From contig NZ_JAHRGM010000001.1 in the NCBI RefSeq assembly GCF_019097845.1, forward strand, positions 372,001 to 436,000: a DNA stretch of 64,000 nt, in the 5' to 3' direction. The stretch is from Sphingobium sp. AS12 (lineage in GTDB: Bacteria > Pseudomonadota > Alphaproteobacteria > Sphingomonadales > Sphingomonadaceae). This document shows positions 31,570-40,773 of this stretch, piece after piece. How positions within the stretch are numbered: position 1 is the stretch's first letter; every line of letters starts with the position of its first letter. Position numbers and translations under genes: made by a program. The notes under the pieces were generated by a model. That model saw only the letters and a list, made by a program, of their open reading frames with translations. It did not search any database and was not told where the DNA came from.

Positions 31570-32631
31570 ATGCGGAAGCTTGCCCTCGCGGCTGCTCTTG
31601 CTACCACTGCTTTGGCCACCCCGGCCATGGCACGTGACGACAGTTGGTATGTCGGCGTTGATGCCGGTGTAATGATTGTCGAAGACCAGGTTATCGATTT
31701 TACGCCTGCGCGCGCTGCTTCGCCCTCTGTGGATTACCACAAGGGCTACGACTTCGATGCCAACATTGGTTATGACTTTGGCGGTTTCCGCCTCGAAGCC
31801 GAGGCCGCGTACAAGCGCGCCGAGGTTGATCTGGACCAGAGCGGCTTCGGCGGTTCTGCTTCAGCCCTGTCGTTCATGCTGAACGGCTTGCTCGACTTCG
31901 GTCCCGATGATGGCCTGCAGGGCTTCGTTGGCGGCGGTGTCGGCGTTTCGCGCGGCAAGCTGGCTAACGACAATGTGAATGACAGCGACACCGGTTTCGC
32001 TTGGCAGGCGATTGCGGGCGTTCGCTACCCGGTCACCAACAATGTCGACGTTTCGTTGAAGTATCGCTTCTTCAACCAGGACGATATCAAGTTGGTCACG
32101 GCTTATGGCGGTGCATTTGCGCCGGCCGGCGCGACCGCCGACACCAAGCTGCGCACCCACAGCCTGCTGCTGGGTCTGACCTACAACTTCGGCGAACCGG
32201 CTGCTCCTCCGCCGCCTCCCCCGCCGCCGCCGCCTCCCCCGCCGCCTCCCCCGCCGCCGCCTCCGCCGCCAGTGGCAGAGTGCAGCCCTGGACCGTACAT
32301 CGTGTTCTTCGAATGGGACAAGTCGGACGTCACGCCTGACGCCGCCACCATCCTGGACAACGCGGTTTCGGCCTATAGCAACTGCGGCAGCGCCCAGGTC
32401 ATGCTGGCAGGTTATGCGGACAAGTCGGGTTCGTCCTCGTACAACGTCGGCCTGTCGCAGCGTCGCGCTGACGCCGTTAAGGCTTACATGGCTTCGAAGG
32501 GCATCCCTGATGGCGTCATGACGACCCAGGCGTTCGGTGAATCGAACCCCCGCGTTGAAACCGCCGATGGCGTTCGCGAACTGCAGAACCGTCGCGTGGA
32601 AATCACCTACGGTCCGGGTTCGGGCATGTAA
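31570..32631 (+). CDS. OmpA-family outer-membrane protein with polyproline linker
   Basis: A 353-residue protein: signal peptide (MRKLALAAALATTALATPAMA), an N-terminal eight-stranded barrel (about residues 22-210), a run of about 25 prolines (212-237), then an OmpA/MotB domain (about 240-350) with FFEWDKSDVTPDAA, NVGLSQRRADAVKAYM and LQNRRVEI that binds peptidoglycan. It anchors the outer membrane to the wall. Codon use is plainly different from the neighbours (more C-ending, optimised codons), as expected of a highly expressed porin. A 200-base AT-rich leader (31369-31569) precedes it; I see a weak hairpin at 31442-31460 but no clear promoter. Confidence 0.94.
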   Translation: MRKLALAAALATTALATPAMARDDSWYVGVDAGVMIVEDQVIDFTPARAASPSVDYHKGYDFDANIGYDFGGFRLEAEAAYKRAEVDLDQSGFGGSASALSFMLNGLLDFGPDDGLQGFVGGGVGVSRGKLANDNVNDSDTGFAWQAIAGVRYPVTNNVDVSLKYRFFNQDDIKLVTAYGGAFAPAGATADTKLRTHSLLLGLTYNFGEPAAPPPPPPPPPPPPPPPPPPPPPPVAECSPGPYIVFFEWDKSDVTPDAATILDNAVSAYSNCGSAQVMLAGYADKSGSSSYNVGLSQRRADAVKAYMASKGIPDGVMTTQAFGESNPRVETADGVRELQNRRVEITYGPGSGM

Positions 32632-32668
32632 GAGACTTTTCCTTCCGCAAAGATGGAAAGCAGATGAA

Positions 32669-32697
32669 GGGGCTGGTCGAAAGACCGGCCCCTTTTT
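32669..32697 (+). terminator. Rho-independent terminator of the ompA-type gene
   Basis: GGGGCTGGTC-GAAA-GACCGGCCCC with a GNRA-like loop, followed by five T. It lies 37 bases after the stop codon. Confidence 0.92.
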
Positions 32698-32933
32698 CGT
32701 TGGGGTGCGCAGTATTGGGTGTGCGGATCTGAAAGATTGGCTGTTTGTAGCGCGGGCATTGCGATTGTCGTTTTCGACTGCGCTCGAAGCGAACGAGGGT
32801 CGGTATGACCATGCTAGGCTGCACTCGGTAGCATTATGTCGGGCAAAAATGCGGTGACAGACCGGTGATGATCGGCAACAAATGTGCCGTTGCGGCGTTC
32901 GCTGCTATGTTCGCCGACCTCCGGGAGTTTATC

Positions 32934-33467
32934 ATGAAATTTGTCGCCATATTGCTCGCCTTGCCCCTGACGATCGCGGCATCGGCCTGTGCAACCACTG
33001 GGTCGAACGCGTCTGCTCCAACGGCCGGTGCCAGTCTGGCGGCAGGTGACGGGTCCGAGCGTGGCACCGCCAGCATGACCGAGTCGGCGGACGGGCTGCA
33101 TGTGCTGGTCAAGGCGACTGGGCTGACGCCGGGCATTCATGCCGTGCATGTCCATGTGACCGGCACCTGCACCGGGCCCGACTTTGCCAGCGCCGGGGGG
33201 CATTGGAACCCGACCGGGCGCAAGCATGGCATGGACAATCCGGCGGGCGCGCATATGGGCGATATGCCCAATATGACGGTCGGAACGGACGGCACCGGCG
33301 CGATCGAATATGTCATTGCGGGCGGGACAATCAGCAGCGGGACGATGCCCTTGCTGGATGACGATGGCGCGGCGGTGGTGATCCACGCGCAGGCCGACGA
33401 CAATAAGAGCGACCCGGCGGGCAATGCGGGCGGGCGGATCGCCTGCGGCGTGCTGACGGCGGGTTAG
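32934..33467 (+). CDS. sodC: Cu/Zn superoxide dismutase family lipoprotein
   Basis: A 177-residue periplasmic enzyme that converts superoxide to peroxide and oxygen. The N-terminal signal ends in a lipobox-like site (ASACATT, Cys about residue 19). Metal ligands are His in GIHAVHVHVTG (two of the copper ligands), GGHWNP and KHGMDNPAGAHMGDMPN (bridging and zinc His/Asp), and the last copper His in AVVIHAQADD. Two cysteines, in GTCTGPDF and RIACGVL, form the conserved disulphide. The start at ATG 32934 follows GGGAG. The 300 bases upstream hold the ompA terminator and a short CTCGAAGCGAACG fragment only. Confidence 0.93.
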   Translation: MKFVAILLALPLTIAASACATTGSNASAPTAGASLAAGDGSERGTASMTESADGLHVLVKATGLTPGIHAVHVHVTGTCTGPDFASAGGHWNPTGRKHGMDNPAGAHMGDMPNMTVGTDGTGAIEYVIAGGTISSGTMPLLDDDGAAVVIHAQADDNKSDPAGNAGGRIACGVLTAG

Positions 33468-33476
33468 GACCCGCGT

Positions 33477-34019
33477 TCAGGCCGGGCTGCCTGGCCCATA
33501 ATCCTCGACGATATGATAGCTCGCGCCGTTATGGCCGAGGCGGCTTTCGAACAGGGCGAAGCTGTCGATCGTGAAGGGCGGGCTGGTCAGCGCGGCGTGG
33601 GCGGCGAGGAAGGGATCGACCAGAGCGGCCGTCCGGCCAAAGCGGGCGAGGGTGATGTGGGGCAGATAAGCCCGTTCTTCGGGCGACAGGCCAAGCGCGA
33701 CACAGGCGCGATCGACTTTGCGATGCAGGCTGGCGAGCGGATCGCGCGGCTGGACCCCGGCCCAGAGCGTGTCGATCACGCCGCGACGGTCGAACGCGCC
33801 GACGCCTGAGACGCTGACGTCGAACGGAGCGAAGCGGATCGTGCGCAGCGCATAGGCGATGTCGGTTGCGCAATGCCGGTCGACTTCGCCGATGAAACGC
33901 AGCGTCAGGTGCAACTGGTCGTCGCGTTGCCAGCGGGCGCCCGCGACCCCGCCCATCAACGCAAGCAGCTGCGCACGGTGGCTGGCCGGCGGGCGGATGG
34001 CGACGAACAGGCGGTGCAT
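33477..34019 (-). CDS. thpR: RNA 2',3'-cyclic phosphodiesterase (2H phosphoesterase)
   Basis: A 180-residue enzyme. The two H-x-T motifs that define the family are HLTLRFIG (His37) and HITLARFG (His121), each followed by the usual strand. The N-terminal MHRLFVAIRPP is standard for ThpR/LigT. It opens 2',3'-cyclic phosphates on RNA ends to 2'-phosphates. It is convergent with sodC (9 bases between stops), with no terminator between. Confidence 0.93.
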   Translation of the reverse strand: MHRLFVAIRPPASHRAQLLALMGGVAGARWQRDDQLHLTLRFIGEVDRHCATDIAYALRTIRFAPFDVSVSGVGAFDRRGVIDTLWAGVQPRDPLASLHRKVDRACVALGLSPEERAYLPHITLARFGRTAALVDPFLAAHAALTSPPFTIDSFALFESRLGHNGASYHIVEDYGPGSPA

Positions 34020-34144
34020 GACGCGGCGACTATAGGCTTTACCGGGCGTTAGGCCAGTGTGGTTACGACAGCGCTTGAATATCGGTGCATAACAGCCGAT
34101 AATGGATTCAGCGGCGACAGTGACGCCGACGAAGGAGAATTTTC

Positions 34145-34879
34145 ATGGCCAACTGGTCTGATCCCCGTTCCGATATTGCGGGCTTTGGCGGCAGAAGCGT
34201 CGCGCAGGGTGCGGCGTACGACGCCGGTCTGCGCAGCTATATGCTGTCCGTCTATAATTATATGGCGAGCGGCGTGCTGCTGACGGGCATCGTCGCGGTG
34301 CTGTTTGCGTCGAGCGGGCTGGCGTTGCAGGTGCTGGGCGGTCCCGGCATCCTGAAATATGTCATCATGTTCGCGCCTTTGGTGTTCGTGATGGTGCTGA
34401 GCTTTGGCATCAACCGGCTGTCGACTGCGGCGGCGCAGGGGCTGTTCTGGGCCTACGCCGCGGTGATGGGCCTGTCGCTCTCGTCCATCTTCCTGGTCTA
34501 TACCGGCACGTCGATCGGCCAGACCTTCTTTGCGACGGCAGCGGCGTTCGCGGGGCTGAGCCTGTTTGGCTATACCACCAAGAAGGATCTGTCGGGCTTC
34601 GGCACCTTCCTGATCATGGGCGTGGTTGGCCTGCTGGTAGCCAGCCTGATCAACCTGTTCCTGAAATCGAGCGCGATGGATCTGGTCATCAGCTTCATCG
34701 GCGTGCTGCTGTTCGCGGGTCTGACCGCCTATGACACGCAGAAGATCAAGAGCATCTACGCGCATGTCGCGGGTACGGACATGATGGGCAAGTCGGTCGT
34801 CATGGGGGCGCTGAACCTCTATCTCGACTTCATCAACATGTTCCTGTTCCTGCTGCGCTTCATGGGCAATCGCGACTGA
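34145..34879 (+). CDS. Bax inhibitor-1 / YccA family membrane protein
   Basis: A 244-residue protein with seven membrane segments. It has the family entry segment YDAGLRSYMLSVYNYMASG, then FGINRLSTAAAQGLFWAYA, LFGYTTKKDLSGFGTFLIMG and the acidic GLTAYDTQKIKSIY loop (about residue 198), whose Asp lies in the calcium-leak pore of characterised members. It probably influences membrane ion balance or interacts with FtsH; the exact role is open. The start follows AAGGAG. A strong terminator follows. Confidence 0.93.
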   Translation: MANWSDPRSDIAGFGGRSVAQGAAYDAGLRSYMLSVYNYMASGVLLTGIVAVLFASSGLALQVLGGPGILKYVIMFAPLVFVMVLSFGINRLSTAAAQGLFWAYAAVMGLSLSSIFLVYTGTSIGQTFFATAAAFAGLSLFGYTTKKDLSGFGTFLIMGVVGLLVASLINLFLKSSAMDLVISFIGVLLFAGLTAYDTQKIKSIYAHVAGTDMMGKSVVMGALNLYLDFINMFLFLLRFMGNRD

Positions 34880-34903
34880 TTGGCGCGGTAGCGAGATAAG
34901 GAA

Positions 34904-34937
34904 GGCCCGGCGGAGTGATCTCCGCCGGGCCTTTTTT
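34904..34937 (+). terminator. Rho-independent terminator after the Bax-inhibitor-1 gene
   Basis: GGCCCGGCGGA and TCCGCCGGGCC form a perfect 11-bp stem around a 6-base loop, followed by six T. Confidence 0.95.
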
Positions 34938-34958
34938 GTTATGGCTTTGCACCAACAT

Positions 34959-35047
34959 CCGTTCGTTTCGAGCGCAGTCGAGAAACGAGGCGCGCTTGGC
35001 GTCGATGCAGCGCTGCTTGCTTCTCGACTACGCTCGAAGCGAACGGG
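34959..35047. repeat. Palindromic repeat, CCGTTCGTTTCGAGCG type
   Basis: CCGTTCGTTTCGAGCGCAGT at the left and CGCTCGAAGCGAACGG at the right are inverted copies, with an inner pair CGAGAAACGAGG/CTTCTCGACTACG. A close, shorter relative lies at 48485-48552. Confidence 0.85.
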
Positions 35048-35060
35048 GTGGGGGTGGGGA

Positions 35061-35690
35061 TCAGGCCTGTTTCTGCATGGCGGCGATCAGGGCGCCGTCT
35101 ATGTCCTTTTGCCTTTGATAAGCCGGGCGGGCGCGGAGGCGCTCCGCATAGGCGGTGAAGGCGGGGCGTTCCGGCATGGTGCCGAAGGCCAGGCCCCAGT
35201 CGATCTGTGATCCGACATAGACGTCGGCGGCGGTGAACTGGTCGCCGCAAATCCATGTCGTCCCCGACACCGCCTGTTCGAGCGTGTCCAGCACCGTTTC
35301 AAGCGAGCCATAGCCCGCGCTGCGTTCGCGGCCTTCGGGCAGGACGAAGCCCATGGCCTTGTTGGTGATGGCGGCTTCGACGGGGCCAGCGGCGAAGAAG
35401 AGCCAGCGATAATAAGCACCGCGTGCTTGCGGTGGCGGGGCGAGGTTGGCGGCGGGGAAGGCGTCGGCGAGATAGGCGCATATGGCTGCGCATTCGGTGA
35501 CGATGGTGCTGTTGTGGACGATCGCAGGGACTTTGCCCATCGGGTTGATGGCGAGATAGTCGGGGGCTTTCATGGTTGTGGCATAGTCGAGGACCACGGT
35601 GCCATAGGGCGAGCCGACCTCCTCCAGCATCCAGCGGGCGATCTGCCCGCGCGACATGGGGTTGGTGTAGAGGGTGAGGGTGTCTGGCAC
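35061..35690 (-). CDS. Glutathione S-transferase family protein
   Basis: A 209-residue cytosolic protein. The thioredoxin-fold half has YTNPMSRGQIARWMLEEVG, where Ser13 is the likely glutathione-activating residue, GKVPAIVHNSTIVTECAAIC with the cis-Pro and the Glu-x-x-Ala-Ile glutathione contact. The helical half has GDQFTAADVYVGSQIDWG, the N-capping box. The class looks like a bacterial beta/theta-type enzyme; the substrate is unknown. It is unrelated in detail to the GST at 10464. Confidence 0.92.
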   Translation of the reverse strand: MPDTLTLYTNPMSRGQIARWMLEEVGSPYGTVVLDYATTMKAPDYLAINPMGKVPAIVHNSTIVTECAAICAYLADAFPAANLAPPPQARGAYYRWLFFAAGPVEAAITNKAMGFVLPEGRERSAGYGSLETVLDTLEQAVSGTTWICGDQFTAADVYVGSQIDWGLAFGTMPERPAFTAYAERLRARPAYQRQKDIDGALIAAMQKQA

Positions 35691-35917
35691 GGCGTAGCTC
35701 TCCTTTGGCGGGGCGGTTGGGGAGAGGGTGGCGGAAATGTGGGGACGGGGCCAGCGGGATTTGCCGGGTTGTCCGCTATCGAGATATGCGGATGGTTGCC
35801 AAGTCTAGCCTGGTATGACGAGGAGACGGACTGTTGCTAACGACCACTTATTGCAATTGAGATCACAATGGCGCTGGCCCGGTTGCGGACATTCAACGGG
35901 CCGGTTATCCTGCCGAT

Positions 35918-36109
35918 GTGGGCAAGCGCAGCCGTGTCATCGATCATGAAGAGGGGTTGGCCAAATTGAGTTTGGTCGAACTCGACAACGAAATCGCAAG
36001 GTGCAAAACGCGCCTGGGCATTGCCCCCAGCACTCAGCAGAAAAAACAATTTGCAAGCCGCATACACTGGCTTGAGAGCTTCCGACAAAGATATCACGCC
36101 GATAAGTGA
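35918..36109 (+). CDS. Small helical protein, unknown function
   Basis: A 63-residue protein from GTG 35918. It is almost all helix, with LVELDNEIARCKTRLGIAPS and FASRIHWLESFRQRYH, a pattern that looks like a genuine conserved small protein rather than a chance frame. The frame is open upstream to a stop at 35858-35860 with no ATG, so the start is uncertain. It lies in an AT-richer stretch (35840-36610) than either side. Family not recognised. Confidence 0.5.
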   Translation: MGKRSRVIDHEEGLAKLSLVELDNEIARCKTRLGIAPSTQQKKQFASRIHWLESFRQRYHADK

Positions 36110-36204
36110 TGTGATGCTTTCGACCATTTCTTCTTGCCGTTCGAACCCGCATTGCATGCTATCCGCTAGCAGACGTCGAGGCCAAAAGCAGGGGAGAGAG
36201 ATAT

Positions 36205-36609
36205 ATGCAGATGCATCAAATTCTGCCGATCGTAATAGCTCTCAGTAGCTGCAAGGTCGCGCCACCCAATGTGAACCTCGCGCGATGCTGGGATCGCCAG
36301 AAGCTTTCGATTTCCGAAGGAGCGCGCGTAACCGCCCATAATGCGTTCATCGGATATAGATCAGATGGGGCAACGACGCTGCATCCCGCAGACTGTGACA
36401 CTGCGCCGTTGTGGTTAGGCGTAAGCGAGGGGGCCCTGAACCGAATGAGGATTAACCAAAGTGCTTCTGACTGGCATGGAGTTAAGTTCTTTCGGGCAAA
36501 TATCGAAGGCGTTGCCGAAAAAAGTGATAACGCTCCGCTAGGTCTAGTGGTCAAAATAACAGATATTCGTGATCTCCGGCGGGCTGAGCCACCCAGCTGG
36601 ATTCGTTGA
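36205..36609 (+). CDS. Putative lipoprotein, low GC, unknown function
   Basis: A 134-residue protein with a short hydrophobic N-terminus ending in a lipobox (LPIVIALSSC, Cys about residue 16). The mature part has three further cysteines or none paired clearly (ARCWDR, ADCDTA) and no recognised domain; FFRANIEGVAEKS and LGLVVKITDI look like beta strands. GGGGAGAGA precedes the ATG. Codon use is AT-rich, unlike neighbours, suggesting horizontal origin. The 225 bases after it hold only a CCCCGCG-TC-CGCGGGG hairpin and the clpA terminator. Confidence 0.55.
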   Translation: MQMHQILPIVIALSSCKVAPPNVNLARCWDRQKLSISEGARVTAHNAFIGYRSDGATTLHPADCDTAPLWLGVSEGALNRMRINQSASDWHGVKFFRANIEGVAEKSDNAPLGLVVKITDIRDLRRAEPPSWIR

Positions 36610-36780
36610 GAGGCATAGTCGGTTTATTACGAAGCCTCGTTTGAAGCTGCCCGTCTGCAATCCACCCATGTTGGGTTAGCAACCTGACTTCCTCTGCCAT
36701 GGCCAACCTAGTTGCGTGGCGAGAGATGGATCCCCGCGTCCGCGGGGATGACGGGGTTGGAGTGAGACGCGCGCGTGATG

Positions 36781-36810
36781 AAAAAAAAGGGCGGCCTTTG
36801 CGGGCCGCCC
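36781..36810 (-). terminator. Rho-independent terminator of clpA
   Basis: On the minus strand GGGCGGC and GCCGCCC form the stem, followed by eight T (the A-run at 36781-36788 on the plus strand). It ends 25 bases after the clpA stop. Confidence 0.9.
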
Positions 36811-36834
36811 TTTCGTTTGCGTCTGTCATCGCGC

Positions 36835-39153
36835 TTATTTGGTGCCTTCGTTTGCCTTGGCCTTGCCGCCCTTCTTGCCCTTTTTGGGGGCTGCGGGGGT
36901 GATTTCGAAGGCCAGGGCTTCGTCCTTCATATGGACGTGGACTTCGCCGCCATGGACCAGCTTGCCGAACAACAGTTCCTCGGCCAGCGGCTGCTTGATC
37001 TTTTCCTGCATCAGGCGGCCCATCGGGCGGGCGCCATACAGCTTGTCATAGCCTTTCTTGGTGAGCCAGTCCTTGGCATCCTGATCCAGGGTGATGTGGA
37101 CGTCGCGGTCGGCCAGTTGCAGTTCGAGTTGCAGGACGAACTTGTCGATGACGCGGGCGACGATTTCCGGGGGCAGATAGCCGAAGGGGACGATCGCATC
37201 GAGGCGGTTGCGGAATTCGGGGGTGAAGAGTTTCTTCACCGCATCCTCCTGCACATCCTCGCGGGTCAGTTCGCCGAAACCGATCGATTCCTTCGCCATG
37301 TCTGACGCACCGGCATTGGTGGTCATGATGAGGATGGTGTTGCGGAAATCGACGGTCTTGCCGTGATGGTCGGTCAGGCGGCCATTATCCATCACCTGCA
37401 ACAGGATGTTGAACAGGTCGGGGTGGGCCTTTTCAATTTCGTCGAGCAGCAGGACGCTGTGCGGTTGCTGGTCGACCGCATCGGTGAGCAGGCCACCTTG
37501 GTCATAGCCGACATAGCCCGGAGGCGCACCGATCAGGCGGCTGACCGAGTGGCGTTCCATATATTCCGACATGTCGAAGCGCTGGAGCGGGATGCCGAGC
37601 AGGGTCGCAAGCTGGCGCGCCACCTCCGTCTTGCCGACGCCGGTGGGGCCGGAGAAGAGATAGTTGCCGATCGGCTTGTCGGGATCGCGCAGGCCAGCGC
37701 GCGACAGCTTGATCGCGCTGGACAGCACTTCGATCGCCTTGTCTTGGCCAAACACGACGCGCTTCAGGTCCGTGGTCAGCGATTCCAGCACGCTCTTGTC
37801 GTCGGACGAGACGGTCTTGGGCGGGATGCGGGCCATGGTCGCGATGACCAGTTCGATCTCCTTGGGGGTGATCACCTTCTTGCGCTTGGACGGCACGACC
37901 AGCATCTGCATCGCGCCGACCTCGTCGATCACGTCGATCGCCTTGTCGGGCAATTTGCGGTCGTTGATGTAGCGGGCGGACAGTTCCACCGCCGCCTTGA
38001 TCGCGTCGGGCGTATATTTGACGTGGTGGTGCTCCTCAAACGCCGAGCGCAGGCCAGCGAGGATCTTGATCGTATCCTCAATCGTGGGTTCGTTGACGTC
38101 GATCTTCTGAAAGCGCCGGAGCAGCGCCCGGTCCTTTTCGAAATGGTTGCGGAATTCCTTGTAGGTGGTCGAGCCGATGCAGCGGATCGTGCCGCCCGAC
38201 AGAGCGGGCTTCAGCAAGTTGGACGCATCCATCGCGCCGCCGCTGGTCGCGCCAGCGCCGATCACGGTGTGGATTTCGTCGATGAACAGGACCGCGTGGG
38301 GCAGCTTTTCCAGTTCGGTGACGACGGCTTTCAGCCGCTCCTCAAAATCGCCGCGATAGCGGGTGCCGGCCAGCAGCGCGCCCATGTCGAGCGAGTAGAT
38401 GACGGCTTCCTTCAGGACATCAGGCACTTCGCCCTCGATGATCTTGCGCGCCAGACCTTCGGCGATCGCGGTCTTGCCGACGCCGGGATCGCCAACATAG
38501 AGCGGGTTATTCTTCGAGCGGCGGCACAGGATCTGGATGGTGCGGTCCACTTCCGACGCGCGCCCGATGAGGGGATCGACCTTGCCGCGCGCCGCCTTCT
38601 CATTGAGGTTGACGGTGAACTGATCGAGGGCGCTGTCCTTCTTACCCTTGCCGTCCTGCACCTTCTTCTCCTCTTCGGCTGCCCCCTTGGTCTCCTGACG
38701 CTCAGGCGCGGGCGTACCCTTGCCGACGCCATGGCTGATGAAGCTCACGGCATCGAGACGGCTCATATCCTGCTGTTGCAGGAAATAGACGGCATAGCTT
38801 TCGCGTTCGGAAAAGAGCGCGACGAGGACATTGGCCCCGGTCACTTCATCCTTGCCAGACGATTGCACATGGAGAATGGCGCGCTGGACCACGCGCTGGA
38901 ATCCGCTGGTGGGGGAGGGGTCGGACGCGCCCTCCACCTTGAGGCTGTCCAGTTCCGTATCGAGATATTGGGTGACGGCGTCGCCCAGTTCGCCGATTTC
39001 CACGCCGCACGCCTGCATCACTTTTGACGCATGTTCGTCATCAATCAGTGCCAGGAGGAGATGCTCCAGCGTGGCATATTCATGCTTGCGTTCCGACGCA
39101 TGGGTCAGCGCATTGTGCAGGGTGGTTTCCAGAGCGGGGGCGAAAGAAGGCAT
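36835..39153 (-). CDS. clpA: ATP-dependent Clp protease ATP-binding subunit ClpA
   Basis: A 772-residue AAA+ unfoldase that feeds substrates to ClpP. The N-domain covers about residues 1-145 ([20 protein letters not shown]), D1 has Walker [16 protein letters not shown] (about 220) and Walker [15 protein letters not shown], and D2 has [16 protein letters not shown] (about 500) and [15 protein letters not shown]. The linker between N-domain and D1 is unusually charged ([19 protein letters not shown]). The C-terminus ends in a Lys/Gly-rich tail ([16 protein letters not shown]). No clpS is adjacent. Confidence 0.97.
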   Translation of the reverse strand: MPSFAPALETTLHNALTHASERKHEYATLEHLLLALIDDEHASKVMQACGVEIGELGDAVTQYLDTELDSLKVEGASDPSPTSGFQRVVQRAILHVQSSGKDEVTGANVLVALFSERESYAVYFLQQQDMSRLDAVSFISHGVGKGTPAPERQETKGAAEEEKKVQDGKGKKDSALDQFTVNLNEKAARGKVDPLIGRASEVDRTIQILCRRSKNNPLYVGDPGVGKTAIAEGLARKIIEGEVPDVLKEAVIYSLDMGALLAGTRYRGDFEERLKAVVTELEKLPHAVLFIDEIHTVIGAGATSGGAMDASNLLKPALSGGTIRCIGSTTYKEFRNHFEKDRALLRRFQKIDVNEPTIEDTIKILAGLRSAFEEHHHVKYTPDAIKAAVELSARYINDRKLPDKAIDVIDEVGAMQMLVVPSKRKKVITPKEIELVIATMARIPPKTVSSDDKSVLESLTTDLKRVVFGQDKAIEVLSSAIKLSRAGLRDPDKPIGNYLFSGPTGVGKTEVARQLATLLGIPLQRFDMSEYMERHSVSRLIGAPPGYVGYDQGGLLTDAVDQQPHSVLLLDEIEKAHPDLFNILLQVMDNGRLTDHHGKTVDFRNTILIMTTNAGASDMAKESIGFGELTREDVQEDAVKKLFTPEFRNRLDAIVPFGYLPPEIVARVIDKFVLQLELQLADRDVHITLDQDAKDWLTKKGYDKLYGARPMGRLMQEKIKQPLAEELLFGKLVHGGEVHVHMKDEALAFEITPAAPKKGKKGGKAKANEGTK

Positions 39154-39309
39154 GTCTGTTCTACTCCTGGCCCGATGAGAGGGCGGTCTTGAACCTTATG
39201 TCGGCATTGCTCGACGCCGGATCAAGACGTGCGTCCCGACCTGCGGAATTGCCAGACTGACCGTGCCCGGTAGAACCCGTCAAAAGGGTGCGTGGGGCAA
39301 GGCGCGGGT

Positions 39310-39507
39310 TCATCGCTTGAATAACGCCTCGGCAGTTGCCTTATGGTTAACGGCGTATTCCATTTTCGCTTCTGTCCGCGCTATTTCCGCCTTGAGAGCG
39401 GCGATGCGGGCGTCCAGTTCAGCCACGGACAAGGGGTCCAGATCCTGCGCGTGCAGCCGGGCCAGTGGATCGTCAGCCCGGCGGGGGAGATCATCATCCT
39501 TGTCCAT
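39310..39507 (-). CDS. DUF1192 domain protein
   Basis: A 65-residue acidic, mostly helical protein with the DUF1192 pattern: LDPLSVAELDARIAALKAEI followed by ARTEAKMEYAVNHKATAEAL. The family is small, alphaproteobacterial and uncharacterised. It is divergent from the quinone oxidoreductase gene 103 bases away, an arrangement common in this group, so the two may share a regulatory region. Confidence 0.85.
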   Translation of the reverse strand: MDKDDDLPRRADDPLARLHAQDLDPLSVAELDARIAALKAEIARTEAKMEYAVNHKATAEALFKR

Positions 39508-39609
39508 AAAGCGTAATGTTGACCCTGCGGGCCACTCTGTCAATAAGGGCGCTCGTTCTGCCTGTCGATTTTGGTGCGGTGCAGCATGAGCGTGTTTTTG
39601 GGGGAAGCG

Positions 39610-40617
39610 ATGATGGCCGACGGCAACCGCGTACCGGGCGAGATGATGGCGATCGCCATTCCCGTGCCGGGTGGTCCTGACGCGCTGGTGCCACAGCGGC
39701 GCGCGGTGCCGGTGCCGGGCGATGACGAGGTGCTGATCCGCGTCGCCGCCGCCGGGGTGAACCGGCCCGATGTGCTGCAACGGCAGGGCAAGTATCCGCC
39801 GCCGCCGGGCGCTTCGGACATTCCGGGGCTGGAAGTGTCCGGCACGATCGCGGCTGCCGGGCGCGGGGCAGAGCTGCTGGTCGGGCAGAGGGTTTGCGCG
39901 CTGCTGGCAGGTGGCGGCTATGCGGAATATGCGGTAGCGCCTGCGGGGCAATGCCTGCCGGTGCCGGACGGCTATGACATGGTCGAGGCGGCGGCGCTGC
40001 CGGAGACGTTGTTTACCGTGTGGACCAACCTGTTCGAGCGCGCCTATGCCGTGGGTGGCGATACGGTGCTGGTCCATGGCGGGACAAGCGGGATCGGCAC
40101 GATGGCGATCCGCCTGTGCAACCTGTTCGACGTGCGTGTCATCGTCACCTGCGGGTCGGACGAGAAATGCGCACAGGCCAAGGCGTGGGGTGCGGACGAG
40201 GCGATCAATTACAAGACCCAGGATTATGCCGCGGAGGTTAAGCGCATCACCGGCGGGCAGGGCGTTCAGGCGGTGCTGGACATGGTCGGCGGCGATTATC
40301 TGCCGCGCAACCTGGAGTGCCTGGCCGAGGATGGGCGGCATGTGTCGATCGCGGTGCTGGGCGGGGCGAAGGCCAGCATATTCATTCCCGCGATCATGCA
40401 GCGGCGGCTGACGATCACCGGATCGACGCTGCGGGCGCGGTCAGTGGGCTTCAAGAGCCTGGTGGCCGATGAACTGGTGCGGACGGTGTGGTCCTTCGTG
40501 GAGGACGGGAAGTTGCGCCCGGCGATGGATCAGCGCTTTGCGCTGGCGGACGCGAGCAAGGCGCACGCGCGGATGGATGCGGGCGAGCATTTCGGGAAGA
40601 TTGTGCTGGTGGTTTGA
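39610..40617 (+). CDS. NAD(P)H-quinone oxidoreductase (medium-chain reductase family)
   Basis: A 335-residue cytosolic enzyme of the zeta-crystallin/quinone oxidoreductase branch, lacking zinc. It has GVNRPDVLQRQGKYPPPPGA at the substrate side, the NADPH-binding LVHGGTSGIGTMAIRL (about residue 152) and VIVTCGSDEKCAQAKAWGAD. ATG 39610 is chosen because GGGGAAG lies close upstream; other in-frame Mets at 39613, 39643 and 39646 are possible. It reduces quinones or enoyl-like substrates with NADPH. Confidence 0.92.
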   Translation: MMADGNRVPGEMMAIAIPVPGGPDALVPQRRAVPVPGDDEVLIRVAAAGVNRPDVLQRQGKYPPPPGASDIPGLEVSGTIAAAGRGAELLVGQRVCALLAGGGYAEYAVAPAGQCLPVPDGYDMVEAAALPETLFTVWTNLFERAYAVGGDTVLVHGGTSGIGTMAIRLCNLFDVRVIVTCGSDEKCAQAKAWGADEAINYKTQDYAAEVKRITGGQGVQAVLDMVGGDYLPRNLECLAEDGRHVSIAVLGGAKASIFIPAIMQRRLTITGSTLRARSVGFKSLVADELVRTVWSFVEDGKLRPAMDQRFALADASKAHARMDAGEHFGKIVLVV

Positions 40618-40628
40618 GGGTGCGTTGG

Positions 40629-40663
40629 CCCACCCCCCAACCCCCTCCCGCAGGCGGGAGGGG
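40629..40663. repeat. Palindromic repeat, CCCTCCCGC type
   Basis: CCCACCCCCCAACCCCCTCC leading into CCCCCTCCCGC-AG-GCGGGAGGGGG, the same element half as at 1791-1830. Confidence 0.8.
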
Positions 40664-40773
40664 GAGCAGAAAACCCCGCAAACCGTAGCATTTCCGTCAT
40701 AATCCCTTCGGAACTGTAACATTGCGGCGGTAGGGAACCGGTCCTGAGGGCATCAGTCTTTGGGGATCGCATC

